Below, piece after piece: positions 44,038-55,019 of a stretch of DNA of 64,000 nucleotides. Position 1 is the first letter of the stretch; every line of letters starts with the position of its first letter. The stretch is from Streptomyces noursei ATCC 11455 (GTDB lineage: Bacteria; Actinomycetota; Actinomycetes; Streptomycetales; Streptomycetaceae), in contig NZ_CP011533.1 of the NCBI RefSeq assembly GCF_001704275.1, positions 3,720,001 through 3,784,000 of the forward strand. Direction: 5' to 3'. The translations under genes and the position numbers were made by a program. The notes under the pieces were generated by a model that did not search any database, was not told the DNA's origin, and saw nothing but the letters and a program-made list of their open reading frames with translations.

Positions 44038-44184
44038 CCGCGCCGGCGCGGGCCGCCGGCCGACCCCGCCACGAAATCAGCACCCACCCCACCCGTCACG
44101 CCATGTAACGGATGCCACACGCTCCGCCACATCGTGGCGAAAACCACCCGGCGCGCACCGCTACGCGCCCGTAGAGTGGCCGTC

Positions 44185-45396
44185 ATGCAGGTGATCCAGT
44201 CAACGAAGCTCGCCAACGTCTGCTACGAAATCCGCGGCCCGGTCCTCGAAGAGGCCATGCGGCTGGAGGCGGCGGGTCACCGCATCCTCAAGCTGAACAC
44301 CGGGAACCCGGCGGCCTTCGGATTCGAGTGCCCGCCGGAGATCCTGGAGGACATCGTCCGCTCGGTCGGCACCGCGCACGGCTACGGCGACGCCAAGGGC
44401 CTGCTCTCGGCCCGCCGCGCGGTGGTGCAGCACTACGAGACCCAGGGCATCGAGCTCTCCGTCGACGACGTCTACCTCGGCAACGGCGTCTCCGAGCTGA
44501 TCCAGATGTCCATGCAGGCGCTGCTGGACGACGGCGACGAGGTACTGGTCCCGGCGCCGGACTACCCGCTGTGGACGGCCTCGGTCTCGCTCTCCGGCGG
44601 CACCGCCGTCCACTACCGCTGCGACGAGCAGGCCGACTGGATGCCGGACCTGGCCGACATCGAGCGCAAGGTCACCGACCGCACCAAGGCCATCGTCGTC
44701 ATCAACCCCAACAACCCCACCGGCGCGGTCTACGACGACGAACTGCTGCGCGGGATCGCCGAGATAGCCCGCCGGCACAACCTGATCGTCTGCGCCGACG
44801 AGATCTACGACAAGATCCTCTACGACGGCGTCACCCACACCCCGTTCGCCTCGCTCGCCCCGGACCTGCTGACACTGACCTTCAACGGGCTGTCCAAGGC
44901 GTACCGGGTCGCGGGCTACCGCAGCGGCTGGCTGGCGGTCTGCGGTCCGAAGGCGCACGCCTCCTCCTACATCGAGGGGCTGACGATCCTGGCGAACATG
45001 CGGCTGTGCGCCAACATGCCGGTGCAGCACGCGGTGGCCACCGCCCTCGGCGGCCGGCAGTCGATCAACGACCTGGTGCTGCCCGGCGGCCGGCTCCTGG
45101 AGCAGCGGGACACCGCCTACGAGCTGCTCACACAGATACCGGGCGTCAGCTGCGTCAAGCCGAAGGGCGCGCTCTACGCCTTCCCCCGGCTGGATCCCGC
45201 GGTGTACAAGGTCAAGGACGACCGGCGGATGGTGCTGGACCTGCTGCGCGCCGAGAAGATCATGATCGTCCACGGCACCGGCTTCAACTGGCCCGAGCCG
45301 GATCACTTCCGTCTGGTGACGCTGCCGAACAAGGACGATCTGGCGGACGCCGTCACCCGAATTGGCGCCTTCCTCGACGGTTACGGACAGTACTGA
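44185..45396 (+). CDS. Class I/II PLP aminotransferase (AlaA-like)
   Basis: A 403-residue fold-type I aminotransferase. PLP Lys in NGLSKAYRVAGYRSGW, with the Asn/Asp/Tyr cofactor set in NPNNPTGAVY and CADEIYDKILYDG. Closest in overall pattern to glutamate-pyruvate aminotransferase AlaA (opening STKLANVCYEIRGPVLEEA). ATG at 44185 is used; no strong ribosome site, possibly near-leaderless. Cytosolic amino acid metabolism, not necessarily linked to the D-amino acid operon. Confidence 0.9.
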   Translation: MQVIQSTKLANVCYEIRGPVLEEAMRLEAAGHRILKLNTGNPAAFGFECPPEILEDIVRSVGTAHGYGDAKGLLSARRAVVQHYETQGIELSVDDVYLGNGVSELIQMSMQALLDDGDEVLVPAPDYPLWTASVSLSGGTAVHYRCDEQADWMPDLADIERKVTDRTKAIVVINPNNPTGAVYDDELLRGIAEIARRHNLIVCADEIYDKILYDGVTHTPFASLAPDLLTLTFNGLSKAYRVAGYRSGWLAVCGPKAHASSYIEGLTILANMRLCANMPVQHAVATALGGRQSINDLVLPGGRLLEQRDTAYELLTQIPGVSCVKPKGALYAFPRLDPAVYKVKDDRRMVLDLLRAEKIMIVHGTGFNWPEPDHFRLVTLPNKDDLADAVTRIGAFLDGYGQY

Positions 45397-45426
45397 GGCG
45401 CAGTAAGTTCTGTACAGGCCATAACT

Positions 45427-45441
45427 TTAGACAGCGTCTAA
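45427..45441. promoter_or_regulatory. Palindrome TTAGAC-AGC-GTCTAA
   Basis: A perfect 6-bp inverted repeat 40 bases before the start at 45481, immediately upstream of a TAGGAT -10-like box (45444-45449). A likely operator; regulator unknown. Confidence 0.45.
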
Positions 45442-45449
45442 GCTAGGAT

Positions 45450-45475
45450 GGCCTCCTAGACGTTTTCAGGAGGCC
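45450..45475 (+). promoter_or_regulatory. Hairpin containing the ribosome-binding site of 45481-45900
   Basis: GGCCTCCT (45450-45457) is the exact complement of AGGAGGCC (45468-45475), whose AGGAGG is the ribosome site. If transcription starts upstream of 45450 the site would be hidden. If TAGGAT at 45444 is the -10 box, the transcript would be too short to form the stem. Confidence 0.4.
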
Positions 45476-45480
45476 GTCCC

Positions 45481-45900
45481 ATGTACGAACCGATCCGCAC
45501 CAAGTCGGTCCACACCATGGCCGTCGCCCCGGGGATCCCGCACCGCTCCCGTGAGGAGGAGCTGGACATCCGGCTCGCCGGGCAGCTGACCGCCCTGCTC
45601 ACCGTCACCGACGAGCTGCACGCCCTGACCGAGTGCGGCGCCGAGCGGGCCGCCCTGGCCTCGGCGGCCGACCGCATCGCCGTCGAGGTCGCCCGGCTGA
45701 GCGGCCACTATCCGCTGCGCGCCGAGCCCACCGACGGCGGCGACCGGAGCCGGGTACCGGCCCTCCGACAGCGCGCCCACACCCTCGCCGGGAACGCCCT
45801 GGCCGTCGCCACGTCCCGGAACGACGCCGGCGCCGTCGCCCTGGCCGAGGAGCGGCTGGCCGCCCACGACGCGAGCAGCCCGGACCTCGCCACCGCCTGA
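45481..45900 (+). CDS. Small conserved protein of unknown function
   Basis: A 139-residue acidic helical protein without a recognised domain. Its core (about residues 22-125) reads as amphipathic helices rich in Ala, Glu, Arg; no signal or membrane segment. It stands alone between the aminotransferase and the convergent PEPCK gene, behind an operator-like palindrome and an RBS hairpin, so it is probably regulated. Confidence 0.72.
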   Translation: MYEPIRTKSVHTMAVAPGIPHRSREEELDIRLAGQLTALLTVTDELHALTECGAERAALASAADRIAVEVARLSGHYPLRAEPTDGGDRSRVPALRQRAHTLAGNALAVATSRNDAGAVALAEERLAAHDASSPDLATA

Positions 45901-45963
45901 CCGTCCGCGCACGCGTCGGGGCCCCGCGCATCGCGCACGGGACCCCGGACGGGTGAGGTACGC

Positions 45964-45992
45964 GCCGGGCGGTACGCATCGCGCCGCCCGGC
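45964..45992. terminator. Hairpin between converging genes (9-bp stem)
   Basis: GCCGGGCGG pairs with CCGCCCGGC around an 11-base loop, 10 bases beyond the PEPCK stop; terminates PEPCK leftward and perhaps the small gene rightward. Confidence 0.6.
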
Positions 45993-46001
45993 GGACAGGC
46001 A

Positions 46002-47819
<1,818 letters not shown>

Positions 47820-48057
47820 GATCGCTCCTAGATGAGGGGTTTGGTCGACTTCCTGCACACAAGGCAAGAAGACCGCTTCTTTTACTTATCTGCCCCTTGG
47901 GGGCTGCGACCCGGATGCTTCGTGACCGCTCATCCGGTGCCGACCGCACTCATTTGATCATCCGACCCTGATTCGGATCTGTCCAGGGGGCACCGTGGTG
48001 ACCGTCACCACTTCCGGACGAATCCGTAACTTACGGTTGCGTAGGTAGCATTGCGCC
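47820..48057. promoter_or_regulatory. Divergent PEPCK/TrhA promoter region
   Basis: 238 gene-free bases with AT-rich patches (TCTTTTACTTATCTG near 47878) fitting the PEPCK promoter, and a CCGTAA-C-TTACGG dyad at the TrhA end. Confidence 0.5.
48024..48036. promoter_or_regulatory. Palindrome CCGTAA-C-TTACGG upstream of trhA
   Basis: A perfect 6-bp dyad 21 bases before the ATG, followed by GCGTAGG, a degenerate third half-site. It resembles FadR/DesT-type TTACG operators of actinobacterial lipid genes; overlapping the promoter it could mediate repression. Confidence 0.5.
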
Positions 48058-48795
48058 ATGACTTCCGCGCCCGACGCCGCTGAAAGCCGCCCCCCTGTCG
48101 CGCCGTCCGGGACCGATACCGGGTCCCCCGTCGCCACGGCGGTCGCCGCCGCGACGGCGCCGCTCAAGCCGAAGCTGCGCGGCTGGCTGCATGCCGGGAT
48201 GTTCCCGGCCGTCCTGCTCTCCGGCATCGTGCTGACGGCGCTCGCCGACAGCCCCCGCGGCCGACTGGCCTGCGCGATCTACACCATCACCGCCTGCCTG
48301 CTGTTCGGCGTCAGCGCCCTGTACCACCGCGGCAATTGGAGCCCGCGGATCGACGGAGTGCTGCGCCGGCTCGACCACGCCAACATCTTCCTGATCATCG
48401 CCGGCACCTATACGCCGCTGACGCTGCTCCTGGTGACGGGCACCCGCGGGCAGGTGCTGCTCTGGGCGGTCTGGGCCGCCGCACTGGCCGGCATCGCCTT
48501 CCGGGTCTTCTGGGTCGGCGCCCCGCGCTGGCTGTACACCCCCTGCTACATCGCGATGGGCTGGGCCGCCGTCTTCTTCCTGCCCGACTTCCTGCGCACC
48601 GGCGGCATCGCCGTCCTCGTCCTCGTCATCGTCGGCGGGCTGCTCTACAGCGCGGGCGGCGTGATCTACGGCATCAAGCGCCCCAACCCCTCACCGCGGT
48701 GGTTCGGCTTCCATGAGGTCTTCCACTCCTTCACCCTTGCGGCCTTCGTCGTGCACTACGTCGGCATCTCGCTCGTCGCGTATACGCATTCCTGA
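48058..48795 (+). CDS. trhA: TrhA/hemolysin III (PAQR-type) membrane protein
   Basis: A 245-residue seven-helix protein. N-terminal 40 residues are polar and Pro/Ala-rich. The PAQR metal-site residues are visible in SALYHR, LDHANIFLIIAGTYTP and FHEVFHSFT. TrhA proteins affect membrane energetics and fluidity and are probable hydrolases. The lipid-type palindrome upstream fits a membrane homeostasis role. Confidence 0.9.
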   Translation: MTSAPDAAESRPPVAPSGTDTGSPVATAVAAATAPLKPKLRGWLHAGMFPAVLLSGIVLTALADSPRGRLACAIYTITACLLFGVSALYHRGNWSPRIDGVLRRLDHANIFLIIAGTYTPLTLLLVTGTRGQVLLWAVWAAALAGIAFRVFWVGAPRWLYTPCYIAMGWAAVFFLPDFLRTGGIAVLVLVIVGGLLYSAGGVIYGIKRPNPSPRWFGFHEVFHSFTLAAFVVHYVGISLVAYTHS

Positions 48796-49020
48796 GGCGG
48801 GCCGGAGCCGCGCGACCCGCCCCACGGGTCTCCGCTCCGCCCTCCCGACCGCCACCCGGCGGCCTCTCGGTCGCGGCCGAGAGGCCGCGGCCACGTGCCA
48901 CGTCAGGGCCGTCAGTCCGGCCAGCACCAGGGCCGTCACCAGCAGGCCGCCACCCAGCAGGAAGCCACCGACGCACAGCGCGGCGGCGAACGCGGTGTAC
49001 ACATGCATCACGGGTCGCAC
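48691..49020 (-). CDS. Small membrane protein overlapping the 3' end of trhA
   Basis: From GTG at 49020 (AGGAGG 6 bases upstream): RPVMHVYTAFAAALCVGGF, two hydrophobic segments, then an Arg-rich tail. The strong ribosome site and membrane region support a real gene, but the last third is antisense to trhA and may not be conserved protein, so the true frame could be shorter by sequence error or decay. Confidence 0.5.
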   Translation of the reverse strand: MRPVMHVYTAFAAALCVGGFLLGGGLLVTALVLAGLTALTWHVAAASRPRPRGRRVAVGRAERRPVGRVARLRPASGMRIRDERDADVVHDEGRKGEGVEDLMEAEPPR

Positions 49021-49113
49021 CACGAACCTCCTTTCGAATGTCACCGTCGGTAATCATTCCCCTGTCGCAGCGTGACACACCCCACTGACAGTCAGAGCCC
49101 TGTCAATGCACCG

Positions 49114-49137
49114 CCCATCCACCACAGGGTGGATGGG
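49114..49137. promoter_or_regulatory. TetR-type operator CCCATCCACC-N4-GGTGGATGGG
   Basis: A perfect 10-bp inverted repeat ending 13 bases before the tetR ATG at 49151; probable autoregulatory site. Confidence 0.6.
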
Positions 49138-49150
49138 GACAATGGGCCGC

Positions 49151-49777
49151 ATGGTCCCCGCACACACCCCCGCCGCAGCGCGGCCCGGCACACCGAAACC
49201 CGGGCTGCGCGAGCGGAAGAAGCTCCAGACCCGGCAGGCGATCCGCCGCGCCGCCTTCCGGCTCTTCGCGGAGCGGGGCTACGACGCGACCCCGGTCGAC
49301 CGGATCGCCCAGGCGGCGGAGGTCTCCCCCAGCACGGTCTTCCGCTACTTCCCGGCCAAGGAGGACATCGTGCTCACCGGTGAGTACGACGCCCTGCTGG
49401 AGTGCGGAATCCGGGCCCGCCCGCCCGGCGAACCGATAGCCGAGACGCTGCGGCACGTCACCGTCGGGATCATGCACGACATCAGCGCGGCCGACCGCGA
49501 CGAACTCCTCCAGCGGATCCGGCTGATCCGGGACGTGCCCGCGGTCCGGGGCCGCACCGCCGAACTCACCGCCCGCCACATCGACGTCATCAGCGCCGCG
49601 CTGGCCGAGCGCACCGGTCGCCCGGCGGACGACCTGGGGATCCGCGTCATCAGCGCGGCGGCCCTGGCCGCCCTCCAGGAGGCACTGCTGCGCTGGGCCG
49701 AGGACTGTCGGGCGGCGAGCCCGGAGGAGCTGATCCACCGCTCGATGGACGTCCTGGCCCGCGGGCTCACCCTCTGA
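49151..49777 (+). CDS. TetR family regulator
   Basis: A 208-residue regulator: basic N-terminus, helix-turn-helix at about residues 17-62 (DATPVDRIAQAAEVSPSTVFRYFPAKEDIV), then a helical ligand domain. ATG 49151 is used; 49142 is an alternative. No obvious co-transcribed target, so the regulon lies elsewhere. Confidence 0.88.
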   Translation: MVPAHTPAAARPGTPKPGLRERKKLQTRQAIRRAAFRLFAERGYDATPVDRIAQAAEVSPSTVFRYFPAKEDIVLTGEYDALLECGIRARPPGEPIAETLRHVTVGIMHDISAADRDELLQRIRLIRDVPAVRGRTAELTARHIDVISAALAERTGRPADDLGIRVISAAALAALQEALLRWAEDCRAASPEELIHRSMDVLARGLTL

Positions 49778-50024
49778 GCGAACGGTCCCCCGCCCCGGAG
49801 CCGGGCCGCCCGCCGGACTCCCCCAGGCGCGCCGCCAAGCGCTCCCGCAACCGGGACAACCGCCCGATATGCCCGTCCAGTTCGGCCAGCCGGCGCCGGG
49901 CCACCACCTCGGCGGCCCGATGGCCCGACGGCGTCCTCCGGGCCGTCACCAGCCCCTGCTGCTCGTAGTAGCGCAACGCCCGCGGCGTCAGTCCGGCCGC
50001 CACCGCCGCGTCCCCGATACGCAT
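49767..50024 (-). CDS. Shortened MerR family protein
   Basis: An 85-residue protein. Residues 1-36 are a standard MerR start (MRIGDAAVAAGLTPRALRYYEQQGL) but after SGHR the usual middle (wing and second helix pair, roughly 45-50 residues) is missing and the chain jumps to the dimerisation helix (ELDGHIGRLSRLRERLAARL). This looks like an in-frame deletion; DNA binding is probably impaired. Its 3' end overlaps the tetR gene by 11 bases. Confidence 0.65.
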   Translation of the reverse strand: MRIGDAAVAAGLTPRALRYYEQQGLVTARRTPSGHRAAEVVARRRLAELDGHIGRLSRLRERLAARLGESGGRPGSGAGDRSLRG

Positions 50025-50061
50025 CCGCCCCCGCCCTTCGTCCCCCGTGGCGCCCGCGGCG

Positions 50062-51429
50062 TCAGCGTGCGCCCGTCGATGCGCCGGTGGCCCCGGCCGC
50101 TCCGTTCAGTACGCGCTCGACGCCCCTCGCCCAGGACAGCAGCGACTCGTCCGCGCCGGACCGGCCCACCAACTGGAGCCCCAACGGAAGCCCGTTGGCG
50201 GCCCGGCCGGCGGGCAGGCTCAGCGACGGCAGCCCGGCGTTGCTCCACGGCAGGCACATGATCGAGGTACCGGTGGTGGTCAGGTCGGCCGGCGCGGGGC
50301 CGGTGGCCGCGGGGGTGATCCACACGTCGATGCCGGCGTCCGCGCCGTCGGCCGCGAGCCGTTCGCGGAAGGCGGCACGACGCTCCCGGGCGGCCTCGTA
50401 GGCGGCGTCCCCGATCGTCCGGCCCTCGCGGATGGCGGCCGTGGTCTGCTCCCGGTAGAGGTCGGCGTGGCGCGCGAACCACTGGGCGTGGGCACGGGCG
50501 ACCTCGTAGCGGTTCATGGTGAAGAGCTGCTCGACGATCGCCGCGAAGTCGGCCATCACGGGCACCTCGCGCACCTCGTAGCCGGCCGCCGCCAGCGCCG
50601 TGCGCTGGGCCTCGAAGGCCCTGCGTGCCTCGTCGTCGGCGCGCTCCAGATAGGGGCCGGACGGTACGCCCAGCACCGGCGGACGGTCCGGGCGGTCCGC
50701 ATCCGCGGCCCCGTCGCCGTCCGCCGGCCGCCACCCGTCGCAGAGCACCGGCGCGGCCAGCGCGATCCCCGCCACATCCGTCGCATAGCACCCGAGGGTG
50801 TCGAAACTGAGCGCGTTCGGGATGACCCCGTCGAGCGGAATGCGCCCGTAGGTCGGCTTGAAACCGACCACTCCGCAGTAGGCGGCGGGCCGGATCACCG
50901 AGCCGACGGTCTGCGTCCCGATGGCCAGCGGGACCATCCCGGCGGCCACCGCGGCCGCCGAGCCGCTGCTCGACCCCCCGGGCGTGTGCGCCGGGTTGTG
51001 CGGGTTGCGGGTCGGCCCGGGGGCGGTCACCGCGAACTCCGCGGTCACGGTCTTGCCCGCGATCAGCGCCCCCGCGGCCCGCAGCCGGTCCACGACGGCC
51101 GCCTGCGGGCCGGTGAGCTCCTCGGGCGGCAGCGCCGAACCGGCCCGCGTGGGCAGCCCGTCGACGTGCACGATGTCCTTGATCCCGACCGGCACGCCGT
51201 ACAGGGCGGGGCGTCCGGCGGATCCCGGCGGGCCGGCCGCGGCCAACTCCCGGGCCGCCGCCAGCAGCCGGGCGCGGCGCCCCGGCTCCGGCACGAAAGC
51301 CTGGAGGCGGGGATCCACGGCGTCGATGCGGTCACAGGTGCGGCGCACCGCGTCGGCGGGATCGTCCGCGCCGGACCGCAGCGCCGCGGCCTCCTGGACG
51401 AGAGAACGGCACCCGAGCAAGGTCGTCAC
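50062..51429 (-). CDS. Amidase signature family hydrolase
   Basis: A 455-residue enzyme hydrolysing amide bonds. Ser-cisSer-Lys triad: Lys in YGVPVGIKDIVHVDG, Ser pair in HTPGGSSSGSAAAVAAGM and GTQTVGSVIRPAAYCG. Closest in pattern to allophanate hydrolase/AtzF and 6-aminohexanoate amidases; the exact substrate is not decidable. Single gene with a GGGGAACGAC triple repeat upstream. Confidence 0.9.
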   Translation of the reverse strand: MTTLLGCRSLVQEAAALRSGADDPADAVRRTCDRIDAVDPRLQAFVPEPGRRARLLAAARELAAAGPPGSAGRPALYGVPVGIKDIVHVDGLPTRAGSALPPEELTGPQAAVVDRLRAAGALIAGKTVTAEFAVTAPGPTRNPHNPAHTPGGSSSGSAAAVAAGMVPLAIGTQTVGSVIRPAAYCGVVGFKPTYGRIPLDGVIPNALSFDTLGCYATDVAGIALAAPVLCDGWRPADGDGAADADRPDRPPVLGVPSGPYLERADDEARRAFEAQRTALAAAGYEVREVPVMADFAAIVEQLFTMNRYEVARAHAQWFARHADLYREQTTAAIREGRTIGDAAYEAARERRAAFRERLAADGADAGIDVWITPAATGPAPADLTTTGTSIMCLPWSNAGLPSLSLPAGRAANGLPLGLQLVGRSGADESLLSWARGVERVLNGAAGATGASTGAR

Positions 51430-51474
51430 CCGTGCAGGCTACCTCCGGGGCGGAGACCTTTCCGGCTCCTTTCC

Positions 51475-51504
51475 GGGGAACGACGGGGAACGACGGGGAA
51501 CGAC
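51475..51504. repeat. Tandem repeat, three copies of GGGGAACGAC
   Basis: Three exact head-to-tail copies of a 10-base unit, about 45 bases upstream of the amidase start. Ten-base phasing could stack protein sites on one helix face, or it may be slippage. Confidence 0.8.
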
Positions 51505-51562
51505 ATTGCCGGATGCCGCCGCGTCCGCCGCTCCGCGCGGACCGCCGTGCCGCATGCCGGCC

Positions 51563-52567
51563 TCACAACTCCACGAGTACCGAGCCCAGATGCTTCCCGG
51601 CAAGAAGTTCCTGCAGGGCCCGCGGGGCCTGCTCGATGCCCTGGAGCCGGGCGTGCGGGAAGGCGAGGGTGCCCTCGCGCAGCCCCTGGGCGAACAGTTC
51701 GTGCCACTGCGGGACGATGTCCAGGTGGTCGTAGAGGGCCACGCCGCGCATCGTGATGCCCCGGGAGAGCAGCGACAGGGTGTCGATCGGCGTGGTGGTC
51801 GCGGCCCCGTCGGAGAGCTGGGTGGCGAGCGCGCCCACGAGGGCGAGTCGGGCGCCGCGCCGGGCGACGGCGATCGCGGCCTGGAGCTGTTCGCCGCCCA
51901 CGTTGTCGAAGAGGACGTCGATGCCCTCGGGGGCGGCCGCGCGCAGCTGCTCCTCGATGGGCCCGGCGCCGCGAATGACCACCGCGTCGAAGCCGAATTC
52001 CTTGACGAGCCGGTCGGCCTTCTCCCGCGAGCCCGTACTGCCGATGACCCGGGAGGCGCCGCGGAGCTTGGCGATCTGGCCGGCCAGGGAGCCCACGCCG
52101 CCGGCCGCCCCGGTGACGAACACGGTGTCCCCGGGGCGCACTCCGGCGCCGCGGTCGATGCCCATCAGGGCGGTGGGCCCCTGCGAGAGGTAGCCGGCCG
52201 GGTCGGGCAGCAGACCGGGGTCGAGGCGCTGCGCCTGCGCGGCGTCCACGAGGGCGTACTCGCGCCAGCCGAGGCGGTGCTGGACCAGGTCGCCGGGCCG
52301 GAGGTCGGTCCCCGGGGCAGCGACCACCTCGCCGACGGCGGCCCCGTGGAGCGGCTCGCCGACCACGAAGGACGGCATGGGGACGTCGGTGACCTCGTTC
52401 ATCAGGGTGCGCATCACGGCGGTGACGGACATCAGGGAGTTGCGTACGAGTACCTGGCCGTCCGCCGGTTCCGGAACGGGGACCTCCACGATCTCGAAGA
52501 GGTCGTCGGTGACCGGTCCCGTCGGGCGGGCGGTCAGGCGGACTTCGCGGTGCGTGCGGTTCGTCAT
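51563..52567 (-). CDS. Zinc-independent MDR family NADP-dependent oxidoreductase
   Basis: A 334-residue medium-chain reductase of the CurA/leukotriene B4 12-hydroxydehydrogenase type. NADP motif TGAAGGVGSLAGQIAKLRG (about 150-168), SREKADRLVKEFGFD, FDNVGGEQL. No structural zinc cysteines. It reduces C=C bonds of enones; substrate unknown. Confidence 0.9.
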   Translation of the reverse strand: MTNRTHREVRLTARPTGPVTDDLFEIVEVPVPEPADGQVLVRNSLMSVTAVMRTLMNEVTDVPMPSFVVGEPLHGAAVGEVVAAPGTDLRPGDLVQHRLGWREYALVDAAQAQRLDPGLLPDPAGYLSQGPTALMGIDRGAGVRPGDTVFVTGAAGGVGSLAGQIAKLRGASRVIGSTGSREKADRLVKEFGFDAVVIRGAGPIEEQLRAAAPEGIDVLFDNVGGEQLQAAIAVARRGARLALVGALATQLSDGAATTTPIDTLSLLSRGITMRGVALYDHLDIVPQWHELFAQGLREGTLAFPHARLQGIEQAPRALQELLAGKHLGSVLVEL

Positions 52568-52696
52568 GCCCCGAGGCTAGAACCTGACGCCCACGTCAAG
52601 TTCAAGCCGGTCGCTGGCCCTAGGTGTTCTGTCCGGGGAGGTTGTCCTGAGACGGGACAGTCGCCCGGATCCGGGGCAGCCGACCGGAACCGGGCG

Positions 52697-52728
52697 GGAG
52701 GGGCCGGCCTACGGGCCACGGCCCCTCC
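52697..52728 (-). terminator. Hairpin terminator of the DUF255 gene
   Basis: GGAGGGGCC pairs with GGCCCCTCC across a 14-base loop, 9 bases after the leftward stop at 52737. Confidence 0.65.
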
Positions 52729-52736
52729 GCACGCCC

Positions 52737-54806
52737 TCAGGAGCGCAGTCGCTCCGCCAGCTCCTCCGGGTCCGTCGTGGGCCGCTCGCAGGTGAAGTGG
52801 CGGCACACGTAGGCGGCCGGCCGGTCGTCGACCAGGGGGCGCGCCATGAGCAGCGGCACCTCCGCTGCGGCGTCCTCCCCCGGGGCGCCCAGGGCCACCA
52901 CCGCCCCGGGGGCGGTGCCCAGCAGCGCGGCCCGGTGCAGTGCGCGGGTGGCCGGATCGTCCGCCGGGCCGACCACCGCGACCTCGCGCGGCCCGTCCAG
53001 CGCGGCCTCGGCGACGGCCAGCCCCCAGCCGATGAAGCGCGGCGCCCGGCCGCCCAGGGCGGTCACCACGCCCAGGGCGCGCTCCGCGGCGTCCCGGTGC
53101 AGTGCACTGCCGGTCAGCGCCGCGTACGAGAGCAGCGCGCCGGCCGCGGCGGTCCACCCGGAGGGCGTGGCGTTGTCGGTCGGGTCCTGGGGACGCCGGA
53201 TGAGCCGCTCGGCGTCGGCGGCGGTGTCGTAGAGCGTGCCGTCCGGGGCGGTGAACTGCACCAGGACGGTGTCCAGGAAGAAACCCGCGAACTCCACCCA
53301 GACGCCCTCCCCGGTGACCGAGGCCAGCGTGAGCAGGCCCTCGGCGACGTTCGCGTAGTCCTCCAGGACACCGGCGTTGGGGCCGACCGCGCCGTCCCGG
53401 GAGGTGCGGTGCAGCCGGGCCTGCCAGTCCATGTGGACGCGGACGAGCAGGTCGGCGGCGTCGGTGGCGGCCTGGATCAGATCGGGCCGGTCGAAGTAGG
53501 CGCCGGTCTCGGCGAGCGCGGCGATGGCCAGGCCGTTCCAGGAGGCGACGACCTTGTCGTCGCGCTCCGGGCGGGGTCGCTCCGCACGCGCCGCGAGCAG
53601 CCGCTGCTTCACCGACGCCACCCGCGCCACCTCGACCAGGCCGCCGGTGTCGGGGAGTTGCAGCACGGAGGCGCCCTCCTCGAAGGTGCCCTCCTCGGTG
53701 ACGCCGAAATACGTGGCGGCGAACTCGGCGTCCTGCTCCCCCAGTACGGTGCGCAGCTGCTCCGGCGTCCAGACGTAGTAGGCGCCCTCGGCGTGCCGGC
53801 CGGTCCCGTCGTCGCTGTCGGCGTCCAGCGCGGAGGCGAAGCCGCCCTGGTCGGTGCGGAGTTCGCGGACCATGAAGTCGGCGGTCTCCAGGGCGACCCG
53901 CCGGGCCAGGTCGCTGATTCCCTCAGCGCCTCCGTCCTGGGCGGTGGCGCGCCACAGGTGGGCGTAGACGCGGCACAGCAGGGCGTTGTCGTAGAGCATC
54001 TTCTCGAAGTGCGGAACGACCCATTCCCGATCGACGGAGTAGCGGGCGAACCCTCCGCCGAGCTGGTCGTAGAGCCCGCCGCGGGCCATCGCCGCGCAGG
54101 TCGCCTCGACCATCTCCAGGGCGCCCGCGGAGCCGGTCCGGGCGTGGTGACGGAGCAGGAACTCCAGGGCCATGGACGGCGGGAACTTGGGTGCGCCGCC
54201 GAACCCGCCGTGCACCGCGTCGAATTCACGGGTCAGGCCCAACAGGGCGGCGGCCAGCTCCTCGGGGCGCGGGGGGCGCTGCTCGCCCTTGTCCAGCGAC
54301 TCGGCCAGCGAGCGGCCCGCGAGGTCGGCCACGATCCGGCCGGCGACCTCGCCGACCTCGTCGCGCCGGTCGGCCCAGGCACTGCGGACCCCTTCGAGGA
54401 CCTGCCGGAAGGACGGCATGCCGTGGCGCGGCTCGGGCGGGAAGTACGTGCCGAAGTAGAAGGGCTCGGCGTCGGGGGTGAGGAAGACGGTCATCGGCCA
54501 GCCGCCCTGACCAGTGGCGGCCTGCACGGCCTCCATGTAGACGGCGTCGACGTCCGGGCGCTCCTCGCGATCGACCTTGACCGCCACGAAGTGCTCATTG
54601 AGCAGCGCGGCGAGCGCCGGGTCCGCGAAACTCTCCCGGGCCATGACATGGCACCAGTGGCACGCGGAGTAGCCGACCGACAGCAGAACGGGCACATCGC
54701 GCCGCCGCGCTTCCTCGAAAGCCTCCGGCGTCCACGGCCACCAGTCGACGGGATTGTCGGCATGCTGAAGCAGATAAGGCGAGGTCACACCAGCCAACCG
54801 GTTCAT
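52737..54806 (-). CDS. Thioredoxin-domain protein (DUF255/YyaL, SPATA20-like)
   Basis: A 689-residue protein of usual family length. N-terminal thioredoxin-like domain with the CHWCH motif (SACHWCHVM near residue 49), opening [24 protein letters not shown]; then a six-hairpin-like alpha/alpha barrel with [18 protein letters not shown] and SWNGLAI. Cytosolic; biochemical role unresolved, often associated with thiol or glycan-like chemistry. Confidence 0.92.
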   Translation of the reverse strand: MNRLAGVTSPYLLQHADNPVDWWPWTPEAFEEARRRDVPVLLSVGYSACHWCHVMARESFADPALAALLNEHFVAVKVDREERPDVDAVYMEAVQAATGQGGWPMTVFLTPDAEPFYFGTYFPPEPRHGMPSFRQVLEGVRSAWADRRDEVGEVAGRIVADLAGRSLAESLDKGEQRPPRPEELAAALLGLTREFDAVHGGFGGAPKFPPSMALEFLLRHHARTGSAGALEMVEATCAAMARGGLYDQLGGGFARYSVDREWVVPHFEKMLYDNALLCRVYAHLWRATAQDGGAEGISDLARRVALETADFMVRELRTDQGGFASALDADSDDGTGRHAEGAYYVWTPEQLRTVLGEQDAEFAATYFGVTEEGTFEEGASVLQLPDTGGLVEVARVASVKQRLLAARAERPRPERDDKVVASWNGLAIAALAETGAYFDRPDLIQAATDAADLLVRVHMDWQARLHRTSRDGAVGPNAGVLEDYANVAEGLLTLASVTGEGVWVEFAGFFLDTVLVQFTAPDGTLYDTAADAERLIRRPQDPTDNATPSGWTAAAGALLSYAALTGSALHRDAAERALGVVTALGGRAPRFIGWGLAVAEAALDGPREVAVVGPADDPATRALHRAALLGTAPGAVVALGAPGEDAAAEVPLLMARPLVDDRPAAYVCRHFTCERPTTDPEELAERLRS

Positions 54807-55019
54807 ACGGCCCAGCCTCTCACAATGCCCACCCCCGTCCATGAGGCCCGGTCGAGCCGCGTGGCGTCCGCGACCGCGACACCAACGACGAGGCCGACGG
54901 CGGTCCACAGACACCAGGGACTGCCAGTCACCGGTGTCCGGCGATCCCCGATGACTGGCGAAGCCTCCGTAGGGTTGGCGGCCCCCGGTGTCTGGCGATC
55001 CTCGGGTCGGACGGACATC
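54807..55019. other. Gene-free region with short direct repeats
   Basis: No gene beyond the leftward DUF255 promoter. The word CGGTGTC-C/T-GGCGATCC appears near 54932 and 54985 with a GATGACTGGCG word between them. It marks the left edge of the decayed cluster. Confidence 0.5.
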
